64,000 nt of DNA, from assembly GCA_965218985.1 (NCBI GenBank), contig CBDCMP010000007.1:1-64000 (forward strand), given 5' to 3'. A program made the translations under genes and the position numbers. This DNA comes from Pseudopedobacter sp965218985 (GTDB lineage Bacteria; Bacteroidota; Bacteroidia; Sphingobacteriales; Sphingobacteriaceae). Positions 8,159 to 19,300 of the stretch are shown one piece after another. The number at the start of each line of letters is the position of its first letter. Position 1 is the first letter of the stretch. Under the pieces are notes generated by a model. It was not told where the DNA came from, did no database searches, and saw only the letters and a program-made list of their open reading frames with translations.

Positions 8159-9592
8159 CTATTTACTATAATTTGGATTCAAAGTTGGCTCTTTTGCCCC
8201 AACATCTTTTTTCCATTGCATAAGCTTTTGCTTTAATTCCGCAACTTTAGCAGGGTACTTTAAAGCGATATCGTTTTTCTCGCCAATATCATTTTTTAGA
8301 TTAAATAATTCTGATTCCCCTGTCTCGTACCATACAATCAGCTTATAATCACCAATCCTGATTGCATCTCCCGGCAAACCATGTTGAGGGCTATAATGCG
8401 GAAAATGTAAATAATAGGGTCTATTCGGATTGTTCTGAGTCCTATTTTTTAAGATACTCATCCCGTCAGGACTTTTTGTATTTACGCCAGCAACATCCAT
8501 AAACGTATCAAAAATATCATCCGAGGTAATAACGGTAGTGCTATCTAAATGATTTTGGACTTTTATCCCGGGATGATAAAGAATATAGGGTTCCCTAATG
8601 CCTCCTTCGTAAATGGTACCTTTACCCCCTTTTAAGGGTGCATTGGTGGTTGGTGGTGTATGTTTGGCAAAGGCAGGAACCTCTTCAACCGTTAATCCTC
8701 CGTTATCTGAGGTAAAAAGAATGAGCGTATTCTTATCTAAATGGTTAGCTTTTAAATAGGAAAGCAACCTACCCACATTATGGTCTAAATTATCTACCAT
8801 GGCAGCATATTCATCTTCTGGTAAACCCTGATGATTGGTTTTCGCCCTCTTAACGTCATATTTCTTCACCAAGTTCGAGGGCCCTTCTATGGGCACATGA
8901 GGGGAATAAAAATTGAGCTCTACAAAGAAATTTTTGGCTTTATGTTTATCTATAAATATTAAAGTCTTATTGGTTAAGGCATCCGCCAGATAATCTCCAG
9001 GTTTGGTATCTTCAATCAGACTTGGATAAGGGTTTCCCCAAAAAAAAGGATAGAAATGCGTCTTTGCCAATCCTTGAGGGCCACCGCCATATACAAAATC
9101 AAACCCCCGGGCTGCCGGCGAAGATTCCCCTTCCCCTAAATGCCATTTACCGATATGCCCGGTATAATAACCTGCTGTTTTTAAAGCTTGCGGAATAGTC
9201 AGCAAATCTACAGGTAAACCTTTCACTATGGTGGGTGGAATTATTTTTTGCTTCACCGTTGGTGCGCTGTAACCATGTAAATGTTCGGTAAAATTAATTC
9301 TAGCAGGATTGTTGCCCGTAATGATGCTCGCCCTTGTAGGACTGCAAAGTGGTGCTGCGGCATAACCTTGGGTAAACCTTATCCCTTTTTTGGCCAAGGC
9401 ATCTAAATTTGGGGTTTCCATAAATTTATTGCCATAACACCCCAAATCAGACCAACCTAAATCATCCGCAACAATCAGCACAATATTCAGCGGTTTTTCG
9501 TTTGAAGTTTTGGTGTCTACCGCTTTTTTTGTTGTGTTACACGATAACAAAACCACTCCAAATAAAAGAAAGGTAAATTTTGAATTATTCAT
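8159..9592 (-). CDS. S1-family arylsulfatase-like lipoprotein
   Basis: Sulfatase with a lipoprotein signal (VVLLSCNTT) placing it in the periplasm or on the outer membrane. Conserved blocks: NIVLIVADDLGWSDLGCYG with the metal-binding Asp pair, PLCSPTRASIITG with Cys83 as formylglycine precursor, GYYTGHIGKWHLG, and FTSDNGG. Start taken at 9592 (MNNSKFTF) because its ATG overlaps the TAA of the upstream GH43-like gene by one base (TAATG), a translational-coupling arrangement; the longer reading would place 11 residues ahead of the signal peptide. Second of two sulfatases in PUL region 1. Position specificity cannot be called. Confidence 0.87.
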   Translation of the reverse strand: MNNSKFTFLLFGVVLLSCNTTKKAVDTKTSNEKPLNIVLIVADDLGWSDLGCYGNKFMETPNLDALAKKGIRFTQGYAAAPLCSPTRASIITGNNPARINFTEHLHGYSAPTVKQKIIPPTIVKGLPVDLLTIPQALKTAGYYTGHIGKWHLGEGESSPAARGFDFVYGGGPQGLAKTHFYPFFWGNPYPSLIEDTKPGDYLADALTNKTLIFIDKHKAKNFFVELNFYSPHVPIEGPSNLVKKYDVKRAKTNHQGLPEDEYAAMVDNLDHNVGRLLSYLKANHLDKNTLILFTSDNGGLTVEEVPAFAKHTPPTTNAPLKGGKGTIYEGGIREPYILYHPGIKVQNHLDSTTVITSDDIFDTFMDVAGVNTKSPDGMSILKNRTQNNPNRPYYLHFPHYSPQHGLPGDAIRIGDYKLIVWYETGESELFNLKNDIGEKNDIALKYPAKVAELKQKLMQWKKDVGAKEPTLNPNYSK

Positions 9593-11013
9593 TATTTTAT
9601 ATTTAATTTCCATTGATTTGTCCATTCTATAGGCTTTATCCAGCCATTTTTATAAAAAGTTAGAGGTGCCGACCAATATTGAAAGTCATGCCCTTTGATA
9701 TTGTCTAAAGCCGAACCCCATAAATCGCCCATCCAAATAAATTGAGGGCCTGTTTTAGTTTGTACCTGCATTACATAGGCTTGCTGTGCCGGGATAATGG
9801 GTTTGCCGCTATTGCTTTTTATAAATGATTGAAAGTTTTTTGATTTTTGGTTGATGCTGATTTCTGAAAGGTGAAGTATTTCCTTATCATTTTTAAATAT
9901 GGGTTTGATACTGATTTTATCCGCATTTATGCCTTCAAAACTGAATTGATATAAATTGGATAGCGTACTTTTAAGAAGCGTTTTTTGTTTTACTACCAAT
10001 TTTTTCCAAAAACCATCCTCAAAATAGCTGATTTCAAAATCGAAATCTAAGATGGGTTCATGTACTTTTGGGTTGTCCACTTCACCACATTGTCCCTTTC
10101 TGTCGCCTGTAAACTGGTGGATTTGAAGCGATGAAATTTTTTCGGCATCGTTTAAAACAAGCTCTATTTCATTATTTTTTTGTGTGAGGTTGATGTATTG
10201 ATTGTTATCGGAATAGCCATCGTTCAGTAAGGCGGCATATTCTCCCGGATAGCGGTTAATGTTATTGGTAAGTTGGTAAGGTCCCAACGGGTTTTTGGCG
10301 GTGTAAACCCTGGCCCCGGAACCTTGTGTGCAAAAGCAGCAAGTATAATCTGTTAAAAGGTAGTATAGATCCTTTCTTTTAAACATGCTCCCCGCTTCAC
10401 AATCCTTTGCGATAAACTCACTCCCAATGAGTTTGCTCCCCGTATAAGCGTCATCTAATTCTTCTATGGAAACGCTATGGCCGTTAATGGTATTATAGCT
10501 TAAATAGGCTTTTTGGTCATCGTCAACAAATAAACCTAAATCGCCTACGCCCAAATCGCTATGTTTAACTTTTGCATTTTCATTGATGATCTTGAAAGGC
10601 CCGAATGGGGAATCACTAATGGCCACACCAAATTGGCCGTCCCATAATTTGGGATACCAATTGTACCACATCACATATTTATTGATCTTTTTGTTGTAAA
10701 TAACATGCGGGCGGTAGTAAACACCTGTTGGTGATTGCTGGAATAAATCCCCCTCAAATTTCCAGGTTTTAAGATTTTTAGAACTGTAAACCACATATTT
10801 GTTGGTGTTTACAAAACCATTTGTATTTCCATAATGGGTCCCGTACCAATAAAAAGTATTCTCAAACTGCACCACCCTGCCATCATGGGCATCAACAATA
10901 TTTCCTTGGGTATCTATTCTCGGGCGATCATTATCTACCTCAATTTGTTGCTGCGCATACGCAGCTGCAATCTGGGAAATGACCATAAGTAAAAGCGTTA
11001 AAATTTTCTTCAT
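9592..11013 (-). CDS. GH43-like five-bladed beta-propeller enzyme with an inserted domain
   Basis: Exported protein of 473 residues. After a signal peptide the opening DTQGNIVDAHDGRVVQFENTF-type segment followed by YWYGTHYG matches the first blade of GH43-clan proteins, which cleave galactosyl or arabinosyl residues from plant or algal glycans. Propeller sequence runs to about residue 250. Residues 250-390 then look like a separate beta-rich module resembling a discoidin/CBM32 fold, and the end (WMGDLWGSALDNIKGHDFQYW) returns to propeller sequence. So the module appears to be inserted before the last blade. Catalytic acids were not assigned with confidence. It sits 13 bp after the isomerase gene and is coupled to the next sulfatase by TAATG. 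Confidence 0.7.
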   Translation of the reverse strand: MKKILTLLLMVISQIAAAYAQQQIEVDNDRPRIDTQGNIVDAHDGRVVQFENTFYWYGTHYGNTNGFVNTNKYVVYSSKNLKTWKFEGDLFQQSPTGVYYRPHVIYNKKINKYVMWYNWYPKLWDGQFGVAISDSPFGPFKIINENAKVKHSDLGVGDLGLFVDDDQKAYLSYNTINGHSVSIEELDDAYTGSKLIGSEFIAKDCEAGSMFKRKDLYYLLTDYTCCFCTQGSGARVYTAKNPLGPYQLTNNINRYPGEYAALLNDGYSDNNQYINLTQKNNEIELVLNDAEKISSLQIHQFTGDRKGQCGEVDNPKVHEPILDFDFEISYFEDGFWKKLVVKQKTLLKSTLSNLYQFSFEGINADKISIKPIFKNDKEILHLSEISINQKSKNFQSFIKSNSGKPIIPAQQAYVMQVQTKTGPQFIWMGDLWGSALDNIKGHDFQYWSAPLTFYKNGWIKPIEWTNQWKLNIK

Positions 11014-11026
11014 TTTTAAGGATTGA

Positions 11027-12454
11027 TTAACAAATTTGGATACAGTTTATATTTAACAGTGAGGCCAATTTTTTTAGGATGGGGGCCTGATGGCCAATCC
11101 CAATTGCGCAATGGTGAGATGGGCCGGCATTAGACCAATTATTCACAAATTCCCTTACGGATAGCGGAAACCGGTACCGGGAATTGGTATTGCCAATCTG
11201 TAAGGTAGGGCCGTCTTCTGAAACGCCCTCCGCAACCAAAAAGAAAATTTTCCCGTCAGCGGATTGACAAACCGATAATAAGGTAGCTTTACCGGATTTC
11301 ACTTTCATTTGGATGGATAAGCCTTTGCCCGGCTTACCGTGATACACTGGAAGCGGCACCAAGGAAACCTTGTCTTCGGCTATACCGAAATGTGCAGGGC
11401 CGTCATGCCCAAACATCACCACATCATCTTCAAAATCTAATGCGTAAAACTCAGAGAAAGAGCCACCGCAGCCCAATAAGTCCATTATTTTCATGGCCTG
11501 TACATTCTTTACCTCATATTCGCCAGCAACAGGTATGTTTCTGCCAGTTAATAGGGTTAAACCCGGAATTAAAGAGGTTACGATGTTTTCATAAATTGGA
11601 TCGCCAGTACCTTCGTAATAATAAGCGATGGCACCTAAATCAAAATGTTGCGCCAACTTGTCTAAAGCAATGGATGTTTTGGCAGCTCTTTCCAATTCGG
11701 CAGATTCACATTCTACAACTATATGAAAGAAGGAGTGAAAATCCTTGATTTTCTCCTGAATTTCCTGAGCCGTAACCTCATCGATATATTGTTTTAGCAA
11801 ACCAAATTCAAGAATTTCGAAATGATTGCCAAAAACCGCAACTTGCTGGGTTAAGTCACTGTAAACATCTAACATCCCATTATAATAATGCCCTAGTAAT
11901 CCAACTCTGTTGTTAGACATGGCTTTTTTAACTTTCAGGGCTGCTAAATATTCATGTACTTCTTGCCAAACAAAAGGTTCTTCTAAATATCCGCTGATTA
12001 AATGGTAAGCTATTCTTGCCCTTTTAAGAACACTTACAATTTCTGGCACCACGCAGCTTTGGCAAAAGGCCAGCCACTCACCAGTCATTTTCCCTCTATC
12101 TTTTAACGCATTGAAAGCACTATAATCAATTGCTTTCTGGGGTTGCAAATTTAAAATAAGGATGGGACAACTGAGTTTTTGTACCACGGGTAAAACTGTA
12201 TGGGATAAGGCGTAGGTAGAGATAAATACAAAAAGCACATCAATTTGCTCTTTTTGAAAATGGATAGCAACCTCTTTTGATTGGGTGGGGTGGTCTATCA
12301 AACCCCCATTGATTACCATTTGCTCATCTGAAGTTAGTTTTTTACAAACCACATCCTGATAGCCTATCAACTTATCTTTTAAACCTTCAAACTGTGGCCA
12401 ATAGGTGTCTAAACCAATGCCAAACAAGCCTATTTTTATTTTTTCGTTCTTCAT
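11027..12454 (-). CDS. L-arabinose/L-fucose isomerase-like protein
   Basis: Cytoplasmic protein of 475 residues without a signal peptide, aligning by eye with L-arabinose isomerase. The four metal ligands known in E. coli AraA (Glu306, Glu333, His350, His450) have counterparts: Glu312 in AGEYEVKN, Glu342 in ALDFEDD, His350 in FGHDGP and His447/448 in GPSHH. LLGCGGSFSE is also typical. It probably converts a released aldose (arabinose, fucose or a relative) to the ketose. Within a PUL this links glycan breakdown to sugar catabolism. It is only 4 bp downstream of the rhamnosidase, so co-transcribed. True AraA proteins are near 500 residues; the precise substrate could differ. Confidence 0.75.
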   Translation of the reverse strand: MKNEKIKIGLFGIGLDTYWPQFEGLKDKLIGYQDVVCKKLTSDEQMVINGGLIDHPTQSKEVAIHFQKEQIDVLFVFISTYALSHTVLPVVQKLSCPILILNLQPQKAIDYSAFNALKDRGKMTGEWLAFCQSCVVPEIVSVLKRARIAYHLISGYLEEPFVWQEVHEYLAALKVKKAMSNNRVGLLGHYYNGMLDVYSDLTQQVAVFGNHFEILEFGLLKQYIDEVTAQEIQEKIKDFHSFFHIVVECESAELERAAKTSIALDKLAQHFDLGAIAYYYEGTGDPIYENIVTSLIPGLTLLTGRNIPVAGEYEVKNVQAMKIMDLLGCGGSFSEFYALDFEDDVVMFGHDGPAHFGIAEDKVSLVPLPVYHGKPGKGLSIQMKVKSGKATLLSVCQSADGKIFFLVAEGVSEDGPTLQIGNTNSRYRFPLSVREFVNNWSNAGPSHHCAIGIGHQAPILKKLASLLNINCIQIC

Positions 12455-12458
12455 CGTT

Positions 12459-14801
12459 TTAAAATTTAGCTTGTACCGTTAAGTTTCCACTTGGGGCATC
12501 AAAAATTATAAAGTTTAAATTTTCTGATTCGAAAACTGCTGATGTGTTTTTAATGGCCTTCCCTTTTTTCCAAATGGTTTTACCGTTCAATTCTATTTTC
12601 TTATAGGGCTGTTTGAATTTTGGAACGCCCAATCTCACGTTCTTTCCCTTAGGCAGTTCCAAGGGAATCTTAAACCATTTTTCATTCTTTTCAAATGAGA
12701 TTTTCATATATCCGGCAACGGTTTCAGTACCCATTTTTGCTTGTTTCAGATTTCCAGGTTGCGGAAAAACGTTGATGTTTTGATAACCAGCCCCATCGGG
12801 GGTTAAGCCTGTAATGTATTGGCTCATCAGCGTAAGCGGCCCGCCACTCCAGCCGTGATTATATGTCCCCCCGCCATAAGTGCCACTGCCAATTTGCCAA
12901 CCTTCCCATAAGGTGGTTATCGGGCTTTTGATCATGGCATCGTATCTTTTCAACATTCTTGATGTCCCAGCCTCGGCATCATTCATTTTAAAATAGGCTT
13001 CTAGCACATACTTTTCTAAGTATGGCCCACTATTAAATGTGGTATCTAAAGTTGGCCGCATATTTTCCCATTGCGCATGGTTTGCCAAACCTGCTACCAC
13101 GGCCAAACCATTCCCTCTATCATCCATGGTAAATGGATAACCTTTACTTTTATAAAATTTTCCTTGCCAAAAACTTTTGTTAAATGCAGTTTTTAAAAGA
13201 ACCATTTTTTTGCGATAGACAGCTGCTTCTGATGGAAACCCTGCGACATCGGCCATGCCAGCCGCACCATCCAAGGCCATGTAGTACCATCCATTATCTA
13301 ACAATGGGACATCAATTTTATCTCCCCAATCTTGCCAGTCCCAACCTCCTTTACGGTGTATAACTAGATCATTATTATCCATTTCCCAAAGGCTCATATA
13401 ATCCCGCACATGCGGATAGATGTATTTCACAAAACTGCTGTCATTGGTATATTCAAAATATTTATAGAAGCCATATTTGCCAACGGAAGCTAACATTTGG
13501 GCGGGCAATTCTTTGTCCCATTTACCAGAAGGCACAGGAGAAAACAGTACTTTATTTTCTTTTTGCCATTCTACCAAATTGCTGATGGATTTTTTGATGG
13601 CTTTTACCCCATTGCTATCTGCACTGTAAAAAATCTCTCCCAAAATAATCACGGCATCGCCCCACCACTGTGCTCTTTCCCTATCCGGGTCTTGTATGGC
13701 ATCACGCAAATTAACGTTCATGGTGTTTAAAGATTTAACCCAAAGACTGTTTAAATCTTTATTATCCGATTCAAAATAACCTACATAGTCGCTGTTATAG
13801 CGTGTTTCCCTATATTTAAGATCTAAAACTTTAACTCCCTTTGGGATGCTATAGTAAACTTCGTGTCCGTTCATATAACCAGGGGTTTCAAATTCTTGTA
13901 CCCCGGCTTTGGTCACATATTCAGTCCTCACATTGTATTCGCTGCCGCCTTTATAATTGTCGGTTCGGATATCAATTAATAGTCCAGCGGGGGCATCAAT
14001 TTTCAGGTAAGGGGTTATGGTAATGTTTTTAGGTAATTTCATGGTGATAATTCCCCCTGTACTTTCGCTTGGCCAGTTTTTGTTGTTCTGATAAGGAATA
14101 ATGCCGCTATCTTTCCATAGTGGGATTGGCCTTTTCCATAACTGGTTCCAGGGAGCTGCACCTGCTTGACCAGCCAATGTGGCATTTGCGAGTTTAGAAT
14201 CGTCAAAATCAGATTTATTCCAGTTTAATATGTCTTTTCTTGCATCAAAATGGATGTTGTATTCTGGTAAACGATAGTTGGGGAAAGGAGCTCCGGTTGC
14301 ACCAAAAGCGGTATGCGTTGCAACTTTCCAAGTGGTATCGCTCAATAAAAGCTTGTTTCCTAAATCCGCCTCAAACAATAGTGCAGATTTCCCGCTGTTT
14401 TTGTGGCAAAAACCATCTTGACCCCAAAACCAAACTAAAATGGTTATGGTGTTTTCACCATTCTGCAGGTATTTCCCGATCTCCACTTCATCATAATAAG
14501 TATCATTAGGGGTTGGACCCCTTTTTAATTCCCCTTCAAATACCACCAATTTGTTATTGATATAAAGCCAGTATTTACTGTCTGTTGCAATATTTGCCAA
14601 AACAGCAGTTGATGGTTTATGATCGAGCATAAATTTCTTCCTGTAAATAGTCCAGCTGTTTTTTTGGGTATTGGTTTGTGAAAAAGTTATCCAATTGGCT
14701 TTCCAATTGTTTTTAATGGATGGCTGGGCAAAAACCATCCCTGTTGATAAGATCAAAAAAAAGGCAATTATAAGTTTGGAAAGAGGCTTTATCAATCTCA
14801 T
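12459..14801 (-). CDS. GH78 alpha-L-rhamnosidase-like enzyme
   Basis: Exported 780-residue enzyme with a signal peptide (residues 1-25). N-terminal beta-sandwich (KANWITF, YWLYINNKLVVFEGELKRG) precedes the (alpha/alpha)6 barrel. DPDRERAQWWGD (about residue 370) corresponds to the GH78 region containing the general acid, and LWEGWQ plus NHGWSGGP (about 630-650) to the region holding the catalytic base and the conserved His. Family members invert and release terminal L-rhamnose from plant cell-wall glycans and glycosides. First catalytic gene after susD, separated from it by a terminator-like hairpin that may reduce downstream transcription. Confidence 0.85.
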   Translation of the reverse strand: MRLIKPLSKLIIAFFLILSTGMVFAQPSIKNNWKANWITFSQTNTQKNSWTIYRKKFMLDHKPSTAVLANIATDSKYWLYINNKLVVFEGELKRGPTPNDTYYDEVEIGKYLQNGENTITILVWFWGQDGFCHKNSGKSALLFEADLGNKLLLSDTTWKVATHTAFGATGAPFPNYRLPEYNIHFDARKDILNWNKSDFDDSKLANATLAGQAGAAPWNQLWKRPIPLWKDSGIIPYQNNKNWPSESTGGIITMKLPKNITITPYLKIDAPAGLLIDIRTDNYKGGSEYNVRTEYVTKAGVQEFETPGYMNGHEVYYSIPKGVKVLDLKYRETRYNSDYVGYFESDNKDLNSLWVKSLNTMNVNLRDAIQDPDRERAQWWGDAVIILGEIFYSADSNGVKAIKKSISNLVEWQKENKVLFSPVPSGKWDKELPAQMLASVGKYGFYKYFEYTNDSSFVKYIYPHVRDYMSLWEMDNNDLVIHRKGGWDWQDWGDKIDVPLLDNGWYYMALDGAAGMADVAGFPSEAAVYRKKMVLLKTAFNKSFWQGKFYKSKGYPFTMDDRGNGLAVVAGLANHAQWENMRPTLDTTFNSGPYLEKYVLEAYFKMNDAEAGTSRMLKRYDAMIKSPITTLWEGWQIGSGTYGGGTYNHGWSGGPLTLMSQYITGLTPDGAGYQNINVFPQPGNLKQAKMGTETVAGYMKISFEKNEKWFKIPLELPKGKNVRLGVPKFKQPYKKIELNGKTIWKKGKAIKNTSAVFESENLNFIIFDAPSGNLTVQAKF

Positions 14802-14825
14802 GGTTTTGATGTAAGTTGTGAAGTT

Positions 14826-14873
14826 TTAAAAAGGATAAAACCGGCTGGGATTTGTTCTCCCACTCCCAACCGA
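14826..14873 (-). terminator. terminator-like hairpin after susD1
   Basis: On the minus strand CGGTTGGGA pairs with TCCCAGCCG (one G-U), followed by GTTTTATCC and a run of T. It lies between susD1 and the GH78 gene. It may be an attenuator that gives high susCD and lower enzyme expression. Confidence 0.6.
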
Positions 14874-14895
14874 TTTAACCAACTTAGACCAAATT

Positions 14896-16371
14896 TTACC
14901 ACCCTGGATTTTGGGTATAGCCGTATTGTTCGACCTGTCTGAAAGGAATGGCCAATAATGTCCTTATATTATCATAGGCACCAGGGCCAATAGTGGTAGG
15001 CTTTAGTGTTTTTTCTTGAGCTCCTTGAGCAGTCATCACGGCAACAGCTCTATTGGTGCGTAATAAATCAAACCATCGATGGTTCTCTCCCGCCAACTCT
15101 ACCCTTCTTTCTTTTTCTATTGCCAGCCTAAAATCTTCTTGTGAGCTGATGGCAAGCGCAGGGGTGGCATTGCCTTGGGTCTTGTTTGGCAAGCCTGCCC
15201 TCGTTCTCACCTGATTTAACAATGTAAACGCTTGGGCATTTGGAAAAGACTGTTCATTTAAAGATTCTGCCAACATCAGTAGGGCATCTGCATATCTATA
15301 AGTTACAAAATTCACAGGGTTAGAACGTGTAGAGACATCCCAATAAAGAAATTTCTTAAGGTAATCTATATTGTTATAAGTACCTACTGTAACTGCTTTT
15401 CTCAGATCGTTAGGCTCATAGCTATTGATTAAATCTTTGGTGGGTTGGTTTAATCCGCCCCTGGAATTTGATCCGCCCGGATAGATGTTGGCTCCGGTAG
15501 CAAAAGGTGTCCAAGCACTGTAAAAACCAAAAGTTACGGATTGTGCAGCATCAGATTGCATTTCTAGGATAGACTCTGGCCCGTTCTTTTTTAAGGGGTC
15601 GAAATTGTCTGCATAATTTGCATCTAAGGAATAACCCAAAGTGCTCAATTGGTTTAGTGTGGTAACGGCATCCTCCCAACGTTGCAAAGTCATGTAAACT
15701 TTTGCCAAGAGCATTAATCCCGCACCCTTGCTCAACCTGCCCAGATCGCTTGCCCCAACAGTTGGCGGTAAGCCACCTGCAGCGGCCATTGCATCTGGTA
15801 AGATTAAATCAGCATAAATCTTGGCGGTAGCTTCTCTTTGGTAGGTTGGGCCTTCAGAAGGGGATATCACTACTTTAGTGATCAAAGGGACATCGCCATA
15901 CAACCTTACCAAATTAAAATAGAACCAAGCTCTCCAAAACTTCGCTTCAGATTGTCTGATGGTTTTAACCTCAGGATCCCTGAAAGTAATGGCGTCCAGA
16001 TTTTGCAGTGCATAATTAGCCCTTACAATACCTTGATAACTATCAGCCCACATGGCATTTATACTTCCATTATCCGAAAGGGCGGTAAACTCATCCAATT
16101 GTTCTGTGTTTAAGCCTCCCCTATCATTTGGGTTATATCTAAAAGAGGTATTATCACTTCTAAATTCACCAAATAGCCATAAATCTGAATTGTATAAAGA
16201 CCTGGCTTGCGTATAGATGGAAACTACAGCTTGGTTTACCTGATCTTCATTTTGAGGAAAATTATAATAAGAATAATTGTTAACCGGATCTAAATAAGTC
16301 TTTTCTTTTTTACAGGCACTTGTACAAATAAATAAGCCCAACACGCTTGTGTATATATATTTCAGTTTCAT
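14896..16371 (-). CDS. SusD/RagB-family glycan-binding outer-membrane lipoprotein (pair 1)
   Basis: A 491-residue lipoprotein; the lipobox is CTSAC followed by KKEK, so it is acylated and surface-exposed. Alpha-helical SusD fold indicated by FWRAWFYFNLVRLYGDVPLIT, LLAKVYMTLQRWEDA, and the C-terminal RYADALLMLAESLNE and EKERRVELAGENHRWFDLLR blocks, ending in NPGW as usual. It binds the polysaccharide and lids the SusC transporter. The gene is 11 bp after susC1. The glycan specificity cannot be read directly. Confidence 0.92.
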   Translation of the reverse strand: MKLKYIYTSVLGLFICTSACKKEKTYLDPVNNYSYYNFPQNEDQVNQAVVSIYTQARSLYNSDLWLFGEFRSDNTSFRYNPNDRGGLNTEQLDEFTALSDNGSINAMWADSYQGIVRANYALQNLDAITFRDPEVKTIRQSEAKFWRAWFYFNLVRLYGDVPLITKVVISPSEGPTYQREATAKIYADLILPDAMAAAGGLPPTVGASDLGRLSKGAGLMLLAKVYMTLQRWEDAVTTLNQLSTLGYSLDANYADNFDPLKKNGPESILEMQSDAAQSVTFGFYSAWTPFATGANIYPGGSNSRGGLNQPTKDLINSYEPNDLRKAVTVGTYNNIDYLKKFLYWDVSTRSNPVNFVTYRYADALLMLAESLNEQSFPNAQAFTLLNQVRTRAGLPNKTQGNATPALAISSQEDFRLAIEKERRVELAGENHRWFDLLRTNRAVAVMTAQGAQEKTLKPTTIGPGAYDNIRTLLAIPFRQVEQYGYTQNPGW

Positions 16372-16382
16372 TGTTTTAAAAA

Positions 16383-19300
16383 TTAAAAGGATACATTTAA
16401 ACCAAATAGGAAAGTAGTTGAAATGGGGTAACTACCATAATTCACACTTCTTACAGCACCACCATCATTAGATCTTCTGATCTCTGGATTGCCTTCTTTG
16501 TAAGCGGCAATGTAAAACACATTACGGGCGCTAACATAGGCTTCTGCTCTTTGGAAAATTTTCTTTTTAAAATTGGTTAAAGAGGTAATATCATAACCAA
16601 AAGTTAAATTTTTAAGAGCTACGTAAGTACCGTCAAATACTTTTTGGCTATTTGGGAATCTAAAATAATTGGTAGCTGTTGCACTAGTGGCATATATTTT
16701 TGTGCTGGGATCATCACCAGGCCTATATCTTTCTAAAACATCCCTGCTTACGTTAAAGTTACCATCTAAATTATACATGATTTCTTTGCGTAAATCATAA
16801 ATGGCACCACCTAACTGACCCGCAAAAATGGTTCTTAGGTTAAACTTTTTATAATTGAATTGGTTGTTCCACCCAAACATCAAATCTGGGTGAGGATTGG
16901 CCAAGGTTACGTAATCTGCCGCAACTTCTAACTTTCCATTTCCATTTCCATCCAAATATTTCATAGTACCAACAGCTGCACCAGGATATTTAGGCACATT
17001 GGGATCTGCAATATCAGCGGCGGTAAATAAACCCAACACTTTTAGGCCGATATACATACCAACTGGTTGGCCTACTTCTGATTTTGCTATTTGGGTGCCA
17101 TTACCAGCATTTGCGCTATAAAATGTGCCATTAGGTAAGCTGATGATTTTATTTTTATACCTAGAAAAATTTAACCCAGTTGTCCAACTGAAGTTTTTTG
17201 TTTTTAAAGGTATAGCTTCAATATCTGCCTCAAAACCTGTATTCTGAACTTCGCCTAAATTGCCTCCCACACCCCCAAATCCGGTAATTAAGGGCAAAGG
17301 GACTGATGCTAATAATCCAGTTGTATTTTGTTTATAAAGGTTGAAAGATAGATTGAGCCTGCCGTTGAGAAGATCGGTTTTTACACCTAAATCTAGCTGT
17401 TTGCTCTCTTCCCAAGTCAGATCTGGATTGGGTAAGCCAGTGAGCGTGTTTCCGAGCGTGGAAATACCTCCGAAAAGATAATTAGATTGCCCTACGGAGC
17501 CTAAATAACTGTAATTTCCAATACCGTTACCCTGTGTGCTACCTGTGATTCCGTAACCTAATTCTAGTCTGAAGTCATTTAACCAGCTCAAATTTAGGTT
17601 TTTAACAAATTCTTCTTCGGTAGGTCTCCATGCAACAGAAAAGGCGGGAAAAAAGCCACCTTGTACGTTTCTGCCAAACTTGGAGGATATATCGTACCGG
17701 GCAGTCGCATTCACATAATATTTGTTATTGAAAATATAATTTGCCCTGGAGATATAGGAGATGATGTTGTTTTCGCCATTGGTTTCTCCACCAGAAAAAT
17801 TACCAATGGTAGATTTATCTACATTGTTAAATGAAGGTTGGGTCAAGTTTTCATCTAATAAGCGTTGTGCGTTTAAAGATGTATTGGTTATTTTTGAATC
17901 TTGATAGGTTAAACCACCTAATAAATCAAGTTGATGCTTATTTTTATTGAAACTGTAAGTAACCAGGTTATCACTGATGATATTGCTAAAATCTGTTGAA
18001 AATTGTGCTGCTGTAGCACCAACTAACCGAGGTACTACAGGGTTTAAACCATCGCCAGCGACATTACTTGGCGAGAAAGCTTCTGTTCTACTTAAATTAT
18101 TGCTGTAAGATATTTTACTTTTGAAGCTTAGATTTTTAATAGGCTTAAATTCTATGTAAGAACCAAAAGCCAATTGATTGGCCAATCTTTTCTCAGTTTC
18201 TGCTTCTATCTGATAAACCGGGTTGGCTGTCCAACTCACTAATAAAGGAGATTGAGTGGTGTAAATAAAATTGCCGTTTGCATCTTTTACCTTGGCCTCC
18301 GGGCTTATCCAGTAGGTGGAAGTAATGGTGGAATATGCACTGAACTGACCTGAGCTAGGGTCGTCCGCAGGACGATTTGCCAACGTTCTGGATGGGGCAA
18401 CGTTTAAGCCGAAATTCCATTTTGGAGAAATTTTCACATCAACATTAGAACGGAAAGAATATCTTTTGATATCATTCCCTATCACGATACCATCTTGGTT
18501 TAAATAATTCCCACTGACATAATATTTTACGTTTTCTGTCCCTCCCGTCACACTCAAATTTTGGTTTTGCTGATAAGCCGTTCTGGTAATCTCGTCAAAC
18601 CAATCTGTACCCACGCCATATTGCGAAGGATTCTGGAATTCCGTAGGGATAAGAGATTCTGGTACGGTTGTATTTGGATCTGCATAAGCGGGGTTTGTAA
18701 AACGGACCCTATCAATGGTTGCCTCTCTTCTAAATTGTGCCAATTCGGTGGCGTTCAAAATTTTTGGCTTCTCAAATTTCATATAATTGGAAAAACCGGT
18801 ACTAAAAGTATAATTTATTTGCGGTTTGCCTATTTCACCTTTTTTGGTAGTTACCAAAATCACTCCCGCAGTAGCCCTAGAACCATAAATAGATTTGCTT
18901 GCTGCATCTTTAAGTACAGAAATACTTTCAATATCCTCTGGATTTAATAAAGCCAAAGGATTGTTGTTCTGATCATTATAACCTTCATAAATGATATCAT
19001 CAATTACAATTAAGGGTTTATTATTACCAAAAGTGTTTATACCCCTTACCAATATTTCTGGCCCTGCCCCTGGTGCGCCTGTACCTTCTCTTATGGTTAC
19101 ACCCGGTACTAAACCTTGTAAGGCTTGGTCAAATGAAGTAACTGGTTGCTTGGTGATCTCTTTTGCGGTTACTTGGGTTACTGCGCCGGATAGGTCTTCC
19201 TTTTTTCTGGTGCCATATCCAATTACTACTACGTCTGACAATGCCTTAATAGAAATTTTCAGGGCTATTTTAACAGGCTCGGTATTCCTGATGATCAATT

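Noticed and set aside
8566..8585. TTTATCCCGGGATGATAAAG near-palindrome as a regulatory site
   Set aside because: It lies inside the sulfatase coding region and is explained by codons.
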